This document shows, one piece after another, positions 18,509 through 27,427 of a stretch of DNA of 64,000 nucleotides. The translations under genes were made by a program, and so were the position numbers. Within the stretch, counting starts at the first letter, position 1. Each line of letters begins with the position of its first letter. The stretch comes from ECT2AJA-110-A sp035399845 (GTDB lineage: Bacteria > Planctomycetota > Phycisphaerae > UBA1845 > UTPLA1): the NCBI GenBank assembly GCA_035399845.1, contig DAOPJV010000016.1:32992-96991 (forward strand), read 5' to 3'. Under the pieces are notes generated by a model. That model saw only the letters and a list, made by a program, of their open reading frames with translations. It did no database searches and had not been told where the DNA came from.

Positions 18509-21500
18509 ATGGCGATCAATCCGGATGGAATATCGAGACGCCGTTTCCTGAAGACGACTGGCATTGCGATCGGCGCTGCGTCGGGGCTCGGCTGGCCGCT
18601 GAAGTCGCTGGCATTCCGTGGCGATATCGCCAATCCACTCGCGTTCTACCCTGACCGCGGATGGGAGAAGATCTACCGTGACCAATACCGTTATGACGGT
18701 CGCTTTACGTGGGTATGCTCGCCGAACGATACGCACGCCTGTCGGGTACAAGCCTATACGCGGAACGGCGTCATCATCCGCATGGGATCGCAGTACGACT
18801 ACCAGACCTACGGCGACATCTACGGCAACAAAGCAACGCCCAACTGGAATCCCCGGCAGTGTGCCAAGGGTTACACGTATCACCGATTGATATACGGTCC
18901 TTATCGACTAAAGCATCCAATCATTCGCAAGGGCTGGAAGGAATGGGCCGACGCCGGTTTCCCCGACCTCGATGTCAATGACAACCGATCGAAGTACAAG
19001 TTCGACAGTCGCGGAACCGACGAGCATGTGCGCATCGCGTGGGATGACGTGTTTCGCTATATCGGCAAGGCGTATGTCGCCGTGGCTCGGCGCTACAGCG
19101 GTGAAGCCGGGGCGGAGAAACTGCGCGCCCAGGGCTATCCGGAGGAAATGATCGAGGAAATGGGCGGTGCCGGCACCCGCACCTTCAAGATGCGCGGGGG
19201 CATGGGACTGCTGGGCGTCATCGGCAAGTACGGCATGTACCGGCTGAACAACTCGATGGCGCTGCTGGATTCCCATGTTCGCGGCGTCGGGCCGGACGAG
19301 GCGCGCGGCGGTCGCAACTGGAGCAACTACACGTGGCACGGCGATCAGACGCCCGGCCAGCCCTGGGTCCACGGTCTTCAGAACAGCGACTGCGATTTCA
19401 ACGACCTGCGGTTCAGTAAGCTAATCATCATGAACGGCAAGAATCTCGTGGAGAACAAACTCACGGATTCGCACTGGTTCATCGAGTGCATGGAGCGCGG
19501 CGGTCGTATCGTCGTCATCGCACCGGAATATGGCGCGCCGAGCACCAAGGCCGACTATTGGATTCCGATTCGTCCGCAGACGGATGCGGCACTGTGGCTG
19601 GGCGTCACGCGCTGCATGATCGACAACAAGTGGTACGACGAATCATTCCTGACGCAGTACACGGATTTCCCGTTGCTGGTTCGGACGGATACATTGAACC
19701 GATTGCGGGCGGAAGACGTTTTCCCGGGCTATCAGAGCAAGCTTTCGAAGGACGGGCCGAGCTACAAGGTACAGGGTCTTACCGACGAGCAGCATGAGAA
19801 GATCGGTGATCGCGTCGTCTGGGATGCGAAGACGAATAAGCCCGTCGCCGTCACGCGTGACGATCTTGGTAAACGCCTCACGCGGAAAGGGATCAGGGCG
19901 GCACTCGACGGCACGTGGAAGGTCAAACTCACGGACGGATCGGAAGTCGAAGTCAAGACGCTCTGGACAATGTATCGCGTGCATCTCAAGGATTACGATC
20001 TCGATTCGGTCGCCGAGATCACCCATTCGCCCAAGGAACTCATCGAGCGCATGGCGCGCGATATCTGGGAAACAACGCAGGATGGCGGACCTGTCGCGAT
20101 CCACCAGGGCGAGGGCATCAATCACTGGTTCCATGCGACCGAAGCCAACCGCGCGGCGTATCTGCCAATCATGTTGACGGGCAACATCGGCAAGAAGGGA
20201 ACCGGCGTCCACGGCTGGGCCGGCAACTACAAGGCGGCATTGTTCCAGGGCAGCAAGATCACGGGCCCCGGGTTCAAGGGTTGGGTCGGCGAGGACCCGT
20301 TCGCGCCCAACCTCGACATGACGGCGCACGGTCGCGACGTCAAGGTTCGATTGTGCTGCAAGGGCGAGGAACCGGCGTACTGGAATCACGGCGATCGTCC
20401 GCTCATCGTCGACACGCCGAAGGCCGGGCGCAAAGTGTTCACGGGGCAGACGCACATGCCCACACCTACCAAGACGTTGCACTTCAACAACGTCAATCTC
20501 TTTAACAACGCCAAACACGCCTACGACATGTTCAAGAATGTCAATCCGATGATCGAGATGATCATCTCGCAGGACATCGTCATGACGGCGTCGGTGCAGT
20601 ATGCCGACATCGGGCTGCCGGCGAACAGTTGGGTCGAGTTCCAGGATCTGGAAATCACGGCGTCCTGTTCCAATCCGTTCCTGCAGATATGGAAGGGGGG
20701 AATCAAGCCGGTATTCGACTCCAAGGACGACCTGACGATTCTTGCGAACGTCGCGAAGGCCGTCGGCACGGAAATCGGCGATTCCCGTTTCCATGACTAC
20801 TTCAAGTTCGAACATGAGAATCAGCGAAGTATCTACATTCAGCGGCTGCTCGATACCTGCACGACGACCGTCGGTTACAAGCTCAGCGATATCATGGCCG
20901 GCAAGTATGGTCCGCCGGGGGCGGCGCTGATGCTGTTTCGCACCTATCCGCGGATTCCGTTCTGGGAACAGGTTCACGACGACGAACCGTTCCACACGGA
21001 TACGGGGCGGATTCACGCCTACACCGACGTTCCGGAGGCGATCGAATACGGCGAGAACTTCATCGTGCATCGCGAAGGTCCGGAGGCGACGCCGTATCTG
21101 CCGAACGTGATCGTGTCGACCAACCCGTACGTGCGACCCGAAGATTACGGAATCCCGGCCGACGCGGAGCACTGGGACGAGCGAACCGTGCGAAACGTCA
21201 AGATGGGCTGGCCGGACGTTCGACGATCGAGCAACTTCCTCTGGGAGCGGGGCTTTAAGTACTACTGCCTGACGCCCAAGACCCGCCATCGCGTGCATTC
21301 GCAGTGGAGCAACGTTGACTGGCACCAGATTTTCGACAGCAATTTCGGTGATCCCCATCGTATGGACCGGCGAGCGCCATACGTCGGGGAGCACCAATTG
21401 CACATCAATCCGCAGGCCGCGAAAGACCAGGGCATTAATGACGGCGACTACGTATATGTCGACGCCAACCCCGCCGATCGTCCCTATCGCGGCGCCCGAC

Positions 21501-22009
21501 CCGACGATCCGTTCTACAAAGTCGCCCGACTGATGCTGCGAGCGATTTACAACCCGGCCTATCCCTACAACGTCGTGATGATGAAGCACGCGCCGTACAT
21601 CGCGACCGAAAAGAGCGTGAAGGCGCATGAAACTCGCAAGGACGGTCGCGCGCTATCAGATGACGGCTACCAGGCCAACCTGCGCTACGGTTCTCAGCAA
21701 AGCGTGACGCGCAACTGGCACATGCCGATGCACCAGACCGACACGCTGTTCCACAAGACCAAGGCATACATGGGGTTCATCTTCGGCGGCGAGGCGGACA
21801 ATCACGCCGTGAACACCGTGCCCAAGGAAACGCTGGTTCGCGTCGTGAAGGCCGAAGACGGCGGTTTGGGCGGAAAGGGAATCTGGGCGCCTGCGACGAC
21901 TGGATTGTCCCCTGCCAACGAAAATGACGTCATGCAGCGCTATCTGGCCGGTGGATTCGTCGGCGGTTACGGCGCTGGCAAAGATGAAGTCATCATCGAC
22001 GAGTTCTAG
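18509..22009 (+). CDS. nxrA: Nitrite oxidoreductase/periplasmic nitrate reductase alpha subunit (type II DMSO reductase family)
   Basis: A 1166 aa molybdopterin enzyme with a twin-arginine signal (SRRRFLK at residues 9-15), so it faces the periplasm. The N-terminal cluster motif reads C70-x3-D74-x3-C78-x39-C118, with Asp at one ligand position, as expected for NXR-type enzymes rather than the His/Cys set of cytoplasmic NarG. The segment FNDLRF (about 297-302) aligns with the NarG Mo-ligand region and would supply Asp299. Length and the string YGDIYGNKATPNWNPR resemble NxrA of nitrite oxidisers and anammox bacteria. Direction (nitrite oxidation or nitrate reduction) cannot be decided; neighbouring NO reductase and NO-stress genes make nitrate reduction plausible. 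Confidence 0.85.
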   Translation: MAINPDGISRRRFLKTTGIAIGAASGLGWPLKSLAFRGDIANPLAFYPDRGWEKIYRDQYRYDGRFTWVCSPNDTHACRVQAYTRNGVIIRMGSQYDYQTYGDIYGNKATPNWNPRQCAKGYTYHRLIYGPYRLKHPIIRKGWKEWADAGFPDLDVNDNRSKYKFDSRGTDEHVRIAWDDVFRYIGKAYVAVARRYSGEAGAEKLRAQGYPEEMIEEMGGAGTRTFKMRGGMGLLGVIGKYGMYRLNNSMALLDSHVRGVGPDEARGGRNWSNYTWHGDQTPGQPWVHGLQNSDCDFNDLRFSKLIIMNGKNLVENKLTDSHWFIECMERGGRIVVIAPEYGAPSTKADYWIPIRPQTDAALWLGVTRCMIDNKWYDESFLTQYTDFPLLVRTDTLNRLRAEDVFPGYQSKLSKDGPSYKVQGLTDEQHEKIGDRVVWDAKTNKPVAVTRDDLGKRLTRKGIRAALDGTWKVKLTDGSEVEVKTLWTMYRVHLKDYDLDSVAEITHSPKELIERMARDIWETTQDGGPVAIHQGEGINHWFHATEANRAAYLPIMLTGNIGKKGTGVHGWAGNYKAALFQGSKITGPGFKGWVGEDPFAPNLDMTAHGRDVKVRLCCKGEEPAYWNHGDRPLIVDTPKAGRKVFTGQTHMPTPTKTLHFNNVNLFNNAKHAYDMFKNVNPMIEMIISQDIVMTASVQYADIGLPANSWVEFQDLEITASCSNPFLQIWKGGIKPVFDSKDDLTILANVAKAVGTEIGDSRFHDYFKFEHENQRSIYIQRLLDTCTTTVGYKLSDIMAGKYGPPGAALMLFRTYPRIPFWEQVHDDEPFHTDTGRIHAYTDVPEAIEYGENFIVHREGPEATPYLPNVIVSTNPYVRPEDYGIPADAEHWDERTVRNVKMGWPDVRRSSNFLWERGFKYYCLTPKTRHRVHSQWSNVDWHQIFDSNFGDPHRMDRRAPYVGEHQLHINPQAAKDQGINDGDYVYVDANPADRPYRGARPDDPFYKVARLMLRAIYNPAYPYNVVMMKHAPYIATEKSVKAHETRKDGRALSDDGYQANLRYGSQQSVTRNWHMPMHQTDTLFHKTKAYMGFIFGGEADNHAVNTVPKETLVRVVKAEDGGLGGKGIWAPATTGLSPANENDVMQRYLAGGFVGGYGAGKDEVIIDEF

Positions 22010-22017
22010 GAGCGATC

Positions 22018-22347
22018 ATGCCCTATCAAGATCCAGATCCGACGGACCCCATGACACTACATGGCGTGGAAGTCGAGGCCCGGGGCGAGGAAGCCATGGT
22101 TGATATGGCCGTGTGCTTTATCGAGGAGTACGCCCGAGCCGGCTTCGACGCTGATCGCATCATGCGCATGTTTCACACGCAGAGCTACGCTGGACCGGCA
22201 CTGGCGTTGCGGACGCTTGGCGAGCGACGCATTCGGGAATTGATCGCCGACGAGATTGCGATTCGCGGATCGCGGCGACTCGGCAGGGAACGACTTGCGA
22301 CGACGTCCGCGGGAATTGAATTGCCCGTCCTCGAGACAGGCGGCTGA
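22018..22347 (+). CDS. Small protein between NXR alpha and beta genes
   Basis: A 109 aa acidic, mostly helical protein without signal peptide, cysteine cluster or membrane helix. It starts eight bases after the alpha-subunit stop, with AGGAGCG upstream, and ends 23 bases before the beta gene. I do not recognise a family. A helix rich in Glu/Met (VDMAVCFIEEYARAGFDADRIMRMF) followed by an Arg-rich tail would suit a small assembly or chaperone role for the alpha subunit, but this is only from position. Confidence 0.75.
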   Translation: MPYQDPDPTDPMTLHGVEVEARGEEAMVDMAVCFIEEYARAGFDADRIMRMFHTQSYAGPALALRTLGERRIRELIADEIAIRGSRRLGRERLATTSAGIELPVLETGG

Positions 22348-22370
22348 TCCCCGGCCACAGGAGAACTGAC

Positions 22371-23648
22371 ATGCCTTCAGTATACAACTGGCAGCTCGGA
22401 CGGCAGATGCGTTATCCCTACGAGGAGGCGGCTCCCAAGGAGCAGTTCGCGTTCGTCATCAACATCAACCGCTGCATCGGTTGCCAGACCTGCACGATGG
22501 CCTGCAAGAGCACCTGGACCTTCGCCAAGGGCCAGGAGCACATGTGGTGGACCAACGTCGAGACCAAGCCCTATGGCGGCTACCCGCAACATTGGGACGT
22601 CAAGGTTCTCGACAAGCTCGAACAGGCCAACCCCGGCGAGCAACGCTGGAGTGGAACTCCGAACGGCGATACGTCGAAACCCTACGGCCAGTTCGACGGA
22701 AGGGGCATCTTCGAGGTGCCGCATGCCGTCGCGCGGGGCAGCCAGCCGAATCAGGTGCTTGGATATCTGCCGACGGACGAGGAATGGCGCTTTCCCAACA
22801 TCTACGAAGACACGCCGCAGCACGGTCAGTCGAAGCCGATGGACTTCGGCAAGGGTGAAGACATCAAGGGCGATACCAAGCACAAAGCCTGGTTCTTCTA
22901 TCTTGCACGACTGTGCAATCACTGCTCCTACCCGGCGTGCCTGGCTGCCTGTCCGCGCAATGCGATTTACAAACGCCCGGAAGACGGGATTGTGCTTATC
23001 GATCAAAAGGAGTGCCGCGGCTATCGCAAGTGCGTCGAGGCGTGTCCCTACAAGAAATCCCTGTATCGAGGAACGACCCGCACAAGCGAGAAATGCATCG
23101 CGTGCTATCCGCGCGTGGAAGGGAAGGATCCCGAATCCGACGGCGCGCCGATGGAAACGCGATGCATGGCCGCGTGCATTGGTCAGGTCCGCATGCAGGG
23201 GCTTGTGAAGGTCAACAAGGACAACACGTGGACCGACGATCGATACAACCCGCTCTACTACCTGGTGCACGTCGCCAAAGTGGCGCTGCCGCTTTATCCG
23301 CAGTTCGGAACGGAGCCGAACGGTTACTACATTCCGCCGCGGTGGGTACCGCTGCCGTACCTGCGGCAGATGTTCGGGCCGGGCGTCGAGCAGGCCGTGG
23401 AGCGCTATCGCTATCCCGATCGTGAACTTCTCGCCGTCCTGCAGTTGTTTCGGCGGTCGAACCAGATCATCTCGCGCTACGAACTTCAGGAAGGCCCCAA
23501 GGTCTATGAAACGACGCGAAGCGGTCGCAGGTTCGAAATGTATAACGATACCGTGATCGCGTTCAACAAGAAGGGTAAAGAGATTTTCCGCACGCAGGTC
23601 GAAGAGCCCGTGCACGTTCGACCGGCTGCCCACGCGAACACCATCTGA
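22371..23648 (+). CDS. nxrB: NXR/nitrate reductase beta subunit, four iron-sulfur clusters
   Basis: A 425 aa electron-transfer subunit without its own signal peptide; it is probably exported bound to the Tat-carrying alpha subunit. Cluster ligands are visible: C35-x2-C38-x2-C41-x3-C45; C182, C185, C190, C194; C215-x5-C221-x3-C225; and C242, C245, C265, C269. In the third group Tyr218 stands where a fourth Cys would be (Trp in NarH), indicating a [3Fe-4S] cluster. Length and order match NxrB/NarH-like periplasmic beta subunits. AGGAGA lies upstream of the start. Confidence 0.9.
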   Translation: MPSVYNWQLGRQMRYPYEEAAPKEQFAFVININRCIGCQTCTMACKSTWTFAKGQEHMWWTNVETKPYGGYPQHWDVKVLDKLEQANPGEQRWSGTPNGDTSKPYGQFDGRGIFEVPHAVARGSQPNQVLGYLPTDEEWRFPNIYEDTPQHGQSKPMDFGKGEDIKGDTKHKAWFFYLARLCNHCSYPACLAACPRNAIYKRPEDGIVLIDQKECRGYRKCVEACPYKKSLYRGTTRTSEKCIACYPRVEGKDPESDGAPMETRCMAACIGQVRMQGLVKVNKDNTWTDDRYNPLYYLVHVAKVALPLYPQFGTEPNGYYIPPRWVPLPYLRQMFGPGVEQAVERYRYPDRELLAVLQLFRRSNQIISRYELQEGPKVYETTRSGRRFEMYNDTVIAFNKKGKEIFRTQVEEPVHVRPAAHANTI

Positions 23649-23666
23649 CGGCTTCGGAGCGACGTC

Positions 23667-24482
23667 ATGATCACAAATAGTCAGACGCTTGACGATCGAA
23701 ACACGGCATCGGCACGCTGTGCCGCCTACGGTCTGATCGCACACGGCTTTCGATACCCGGATGAAGTCTGGTATTCGGCCCTTGAGGACACCGCTCACTG
23801 GCGCGACTGGCCCGAATGGCTGGGGCATTGCGATGAAGCCACGGGGCCGACCTTACGGGCGATGCAATCGTGGATATCGAGTCGCGACGCAGCCGCAGGA
23901 ACGTCGCAACTCCAGTCGGAATACGCTGTCGCTTTCGGTCACTCGGTGCGCGGCGCCTGTCCGCCATACGAGCTCGAGTATGGAACGGGCGAGATCATCC
24001 AACGGTCGTCGGACCTGGCTGACACCAGCGGTTTCTACGCCGCCTACGGCCTGGAGATGGCGGGCGCCGTCAGCGAACGGCCCGATCACGTCAGTGTCGA
24101 GGCGGAGTTTATGGCGGTGCTCTGTGCGAAAGAGGCACACGGCATTGAGCACGACATTTCGGAACTCGTCGACAGCGTGCGCTCAACGCAACGATGTTTT
24201 CTGCGCGATCATCTCGCCGGCTGGCTCCCCGCGCTGCTGCGCCGCGTTCGCAAGGCGGGATTGAGCGACTTCTATTCAAATCTCGCCGATTTCGCCTCGG
24301 CGTTTTTGACCAGCGAGTGCGCCCGGCTGGACGTGACGCTCGGTTCGCCGTACCTCGAATTGCGCCCGACAGATCCCACGGCGGAATCCACGCAGTCCTG
24401 CGGCGTGCCAGGCGAGTGCGCTCCGGCCGCAGGCGGGCGATTCACTCAGTTGAACGTCTCTGCACGAAAGGGCGCAGGCTAA
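23667..24482 (+). CDS. TorD/NarJ-type molybdoenzyme chaperone
   Basis: A 271 aa, all-helical cytoplasmic protein. The central YAVAFGHSVRGACPPYELEYG segment, with its PPYE-type turn, followed by VSVEAEFMAVLCAKE, is the signature of the TorD/DmsD/NarJ family, which holds the alpha subunit until cofactor insertion and Tat export. It lies 18 bases after nxrB. The C-terminal 50 residues are rich in Pro, Ala and Cys and look disordered. Confidence 0.82.
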   Translation: MITNSQTLDDRNTASARCAAYGLIAHGFRYPDEVWYSALEDTAHWRDWPEWLGHCDEATGPTLRAMQSWISSRDAAAGTSQLQSEYAVAFGHSVRGACPPYELEYGTGEIIQRSSDLADTSGFYAAYGLEMAGAVSERPDHVSVEAEFMAVLCAKEAHGIEHDISELVDSVRSTQRCFLRDHLAGWLPALLRRVRKAGLSDFYSNLADFASAFLTSECARLDVTLGSPYLELRPTDPTAESTQSCGVPGECAPAAGGRFTQLNVSARKGAG

Positions 24483-24488
24483 ACCGCG

Positions 24489-25457
24489 ATGATTCGACTT
24501 CAGTATCATCCAGAGTTGATCGAGCAGGCAGTCAGGCTTGCCGTGCGCGATGACGACGCGCGGCAGAATGAACTGCATCAGGCGATTGATCCCATCTATC
24601 AGATCGAAGATGTGGCGGAAAGGGAAAATCGGTTTGGGCAGGCCTTTGTCGAATGGTTCACGCGGTTGAGGCTGGACCGCTTCATTGACGAATCGCTTGC
24701 CAACTTTCCGCATCTCGTCCAGGGCGTCGCAGAGGGATTCGTGCGACCGGCCGCGCGGCGCAAATCGCAACGTGCCGATCTGTTTGTTCGGTCGGATGGC
24801 GATACTTCGCATACCTCGCTCGTGATCCAGTTGTGTCCCGAATTTCTCGTCGAGCCAGCCGGGATTCGTGATGCGCTGATGCGGGAGCTGCAGCACGTCG
24901 AAGACATGGTCGATCCGTCTTTCGGCTACGCACCCGAATCGATCGCCGGGTTTCCCTCGCAGCAGCAACTCGCGCGGGATCGCTATTGCGTATTGTGGGA
25001 CATTCGCATCGAACGGATTCTCGAAAGTCGGGGCCTCATCGAGCGCTGCCAGAGGTTGCGGCTGGCTCAGACCTTTCGACGGGCCTTCACGGTTGGCGGC
25101 AGGCCACCCGCGCCTGACGTATTCGAGCGCCTCTGGGAAGGCGAGACCGCCTCGCACGTGGATATTCTGCGCAAGGCGGGCGGATCGCTCGACTGGGTCT
25201 GGGATTCGACACAGGATTCGGAATGTTGCACGACGAAATCATCCGGTTCGTTGTGTCCGATGTGTGGTTTCCCGACGTATGACTGGTTCGAACTCGACGC
25301 GTCGGCAGACGCTTGGTTTGACGGCCGGGTACGCGAGCGGATCGGTGAATGGCGCCCGACCGACGGCATATGCCGTCAGTGCGCCGAGACGATTCTTTCC
25401 GAGCGAACACGTTTTGGGCCGAATCGGGGTACTGAGACCGTTGGCTCAATCGGCTGA
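24489..25457 (+). CDS. Unrecognised 322 aa protein with zinc-ribbon-like C-terminus
   Basis: No family recognised. It starts six bases after the chaperone gene, so it belongs to the NXR operon. The first 230 residues are soluble and mixed helical; a notable stretch is MRELQHVEDMVDPSFGY around residue 130. The C-terminal third has paired cysteines: CPMC about residue 255 and CRQC about residue 298, which could bind zinc or a cluster, plus an isolated CC. No signal peptide is present. Position suggests a maturation factor for the molybdoenzyme or for the iron-sulfur protein that follows. Confidence 0.75.
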   Translation: MIRLQYHPELIEQAVRLAVRDDDARQNELHQAIDPIYQIEDVAERENRFGQAFVEWFTRLRLDRFIDESLANFPHLVQGVAEGFVRPAARRKSQRADLFVRSDGDTSHTSLVIQLCPEFLVEPAGIRDALMRELQHVEDMVDPSFGYAPESIAGFPSQQQLARDRYCVLWDIRIERILESRGLIERCQRLRLAQTFRRAFTVGGRPPAPDVFERLWEGETASHVDILRKAGGSLDWVWDSTQDSECCTTKSSGSLCPMCGFPTYDWFELDASADAWFDGRVRERIGEWRPTDGICRQCAETILSERTRFGPNRGTETVGSIG

Positions 25458-25486
25458 CAGGGTGATCGAAACACGAACTCTTCAAA

Positions 25487-27427
25487 ATGACGCGCAGGCC
25501 ATTGCGACAACTTCGTCGAAAACGCCGCGTGCCGCGTTCTTGCGCCGCGCCTCCCAACAAGTACGCGCGGTGGCGCGCCATCTCCCTACTCGGAGTCCAC
25601 GTCCTCATATTCATGCATATCGTGCATTGGAAGCTCTCCGGCAAGACGCTCGCTCCGCTTGAGTTCAATGAAGTCATGCACGCATTGGAACTGGGCATCG
25701 TCACTGCCGGATTCCTCTTCATGATGGCCGCCGTGCTGGCGACGGCCATCGTCGGCCGGTTCTTCTGTTCCTGGGGATGCCATATTCTCGCATTGCAGGA
25801 CCTGTCGGCGTGGATGCTCGGCAAGATCGGCATCCGGCCGAAACCTATCCGCAGCAGATTGCTGCTGTGGGTCCCGATGATCGCCGCGGCGTACATGTTC
25901 GTGTGGCCGCAGGTCAGTCGCATCGCCCAGGGCACGGAAAGGGCGTCGATGCGCGTCGCGACGGATGCCGACGGATGGGCGTCATTCGTGACCGAGAACT
26001 TCTGGCGAAATCTACCGGGACCGGGCATCGCGCTGACCACTTTCTTCGTATGCGGATTCCTGATTGTCTACATGCTCGGCACCCGTTCGTTCTGCGCGTA
26101 TGGCTGCCCCTACGGTGCAGTCTTTGGTTTGGCGGACCGCCTGGCTCCGGGACGAATCCGCGTCGGTCCGGACTGCACGCAGTGCGCCAAGTGCACCGCC
26201 GCATGCACGTCGCATGTTCGCGTCCACGAAGAGGTTGAGCGATATGGGATGGTCGTCAATCCGGCGTGCATGAAAGACTTTGACTGCATCAATGCCTGTC
26301 CTCAGCAAACGCTGCGATTTGGTTTCGGAAGGCCGTCGCTGCTGAAGAGAATCGTTGGCACCAAACAGGTTCAGAAGCTGTTTGACTTCTCGCTTGCCGA
26401 GGAACTGCTCGCTGGCATGGTGTTTGTCATCATCCTGTTCACATATCGTGGTCTGTACGATTTGGTGCCATTCCTTCTCTCGCTCGCGATCGCCGCGCTG
26501 CTCTCGTACGCGGCGATCATCGTGGTTCGACTTTTCACGCGCGCCGACGTCCGATTCAACCGATGGGCGCTCAGGCGATCCGGCGCGATGACAAGTTTCG
26601 GCAAGTTGTTCGTCGCGGCTGCCATGCCTGTTGTGGGATTCACGATGCACTCCGCATGGGTGCACTACAACGTCTTCCGCGGACAGCAACTCTATCAGAG
26701 CGCCCTTGGCACTCAAGAGGTTGACTCCGAAGCGGTCGACCAGTCGATTCTCTGCCTGAGTCGCGGCGCTTCGTGGGGTTTGATCGTGCCGGATCGCGTC
26801 GAACGCATGCTGGGCGATCTCTTCACGGCGCGCAAGGACTGGACAAACGCGGAATCGTCGCGGCGTCGATCGCTCGCCGTATCGCCGCATGATCCCTTAT
26901 TGCTGGCGAAGCTTGGTTCCGTGCTTAGTCACCAGGAGCGGTTCGCGTCTGCCGAGATGATGTTTCAACGCGCGATTGAATTGGAAGACGCATGTGCAGA
27001 GTCTTACCATGGGTTGGCGGTTGCCCAATACAAACAGGGAAAACGACAGCTGGCGGTATTGAGTCTTCAAAAGGCCTTGCAGCGAAATCCGGACTTCGTC
27101 GAGGCCCACTATCAAATGGGGACGATCTCGATCGAGATCGGAGCCCACGAACGTGGCATCCACCATCTCGAAGAGTGCGTGCGGCTGAGACCCGAATTCG
27201 GCGACGGGCACTACAACCTCGCCGTCGCGCTGGCGTCGGCGGGGCGATTGACCGAAGCGGCGACGGCGATCGACCAAGCGCTAAAGATCCAGCCCGATGA
27301 CAGTCAGACCCAGGCGTTTCGCTCGTTCCTGAAAACGTTGGTTCCGATCGAGGCGTGGCCGAACAGGTCAGACCGAATGGGCGCCTCGTCGATTCACGTC
27401 GAGCAATCCTCTGAAAGGACGCATTAG
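25487..27427 (+). CDS. NapH/NosR-like membrane iron-sulfur protein with C-terminal TPR domain
   Basis: A 646 aa protein with about four to six membrane helices in the first half. It has the family motifs GRFFCSWGCH and SFCAYGCPYG, then two [4Fe-4S] groups, CTQCAKCTAAC and CMKDFDCINACP, as in NapH/CcoG/NosR proteins that pass electrons from quinol. After further helices (about residues 305-395) the last 200 residues form tetratricopeptide repeats, for example AESYHGLAVAQYKQGKRQLA. That fusion is unusual for a NapH. The likely role is electron transfer between the quinone pool and the periplasmic NXR-type enzyme, with the TPR part docking a partner. The stop shares one base with the moaA start. 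Confidence 0.8.
   Translation: MTRRPLRQLRRKRRVPRSCAAPPNKYARWRAISLLGVHVLIFMHIVHWKLSGKTLAPLEFNEVMHALELGIVTAGFLFMMAAVLATAIVGRFFCSWGCHILALQDLSAWMLGKIGIRPKPIRSRLLLWVPMIAAAYMFVWPQVSRIAQGTERASMRVATDADGWASFVTENFWRNLPGPGIALTTFFVCGFLIVYMLGTRSFCAYGCPYGAVFGLADRLAPGRIRVGPDCTQCAKCTAACTSHVRVHEEVERYGMVVNPACMKDFDCINACPQQTLRFGFGRPSLLKRIVGTKQVQKLFDFSLAEELLAGMVFVIILFTYRGLYDLVPFLLSLAIAALLSYAAIIVVRLFTRADVRFNRWALRRSGAMTSFGKLFVAAAMPVVGFTMHSAWVHYNVFRGQQLYQSALGTQEVDSEAVDQSILCLSRGASWGLIVPDRVERMLGDLFTARKDWTNAESSRRRSLAVSPHDPLLLAKLGSVLSHQERFASAEMMFQRAIELEDACAESYHGLAVAQYKQGKRQLAVLSLQKALQRNPDFVEAHYQMGTISIEIGAHERGIHHLEECVRLRPEFGDGHYNLAVALASAGRLTEAATAIDQALKIQPDDSQTQAFRSFLKTLVPIEAWPNRSDRMGASSIHVEQSSERTH

Noticed and set aside
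19643..21628. 661-codon minus-strand frame inside the NXR alpha gene
   Set aside because: Antisense shadow of the alpha subunit; its composition mirrors third-position GC of the real gene.
18509..22009. Ordinary cytoplasmic NarG
   Set aside because: A Tat signal is present, the cluster motif differs (C-x3-D-x3-C), and no NarI-type cytochrome b gene follows; the gamma subunit is of the heme-b ethylbenzene-dehydrogenase type.
22377..23828. 483-codon minus-strand frame over the beta subunit
   Set aside because: Antisense shadow of the iron-sulfur beta subunit; no plausible product.
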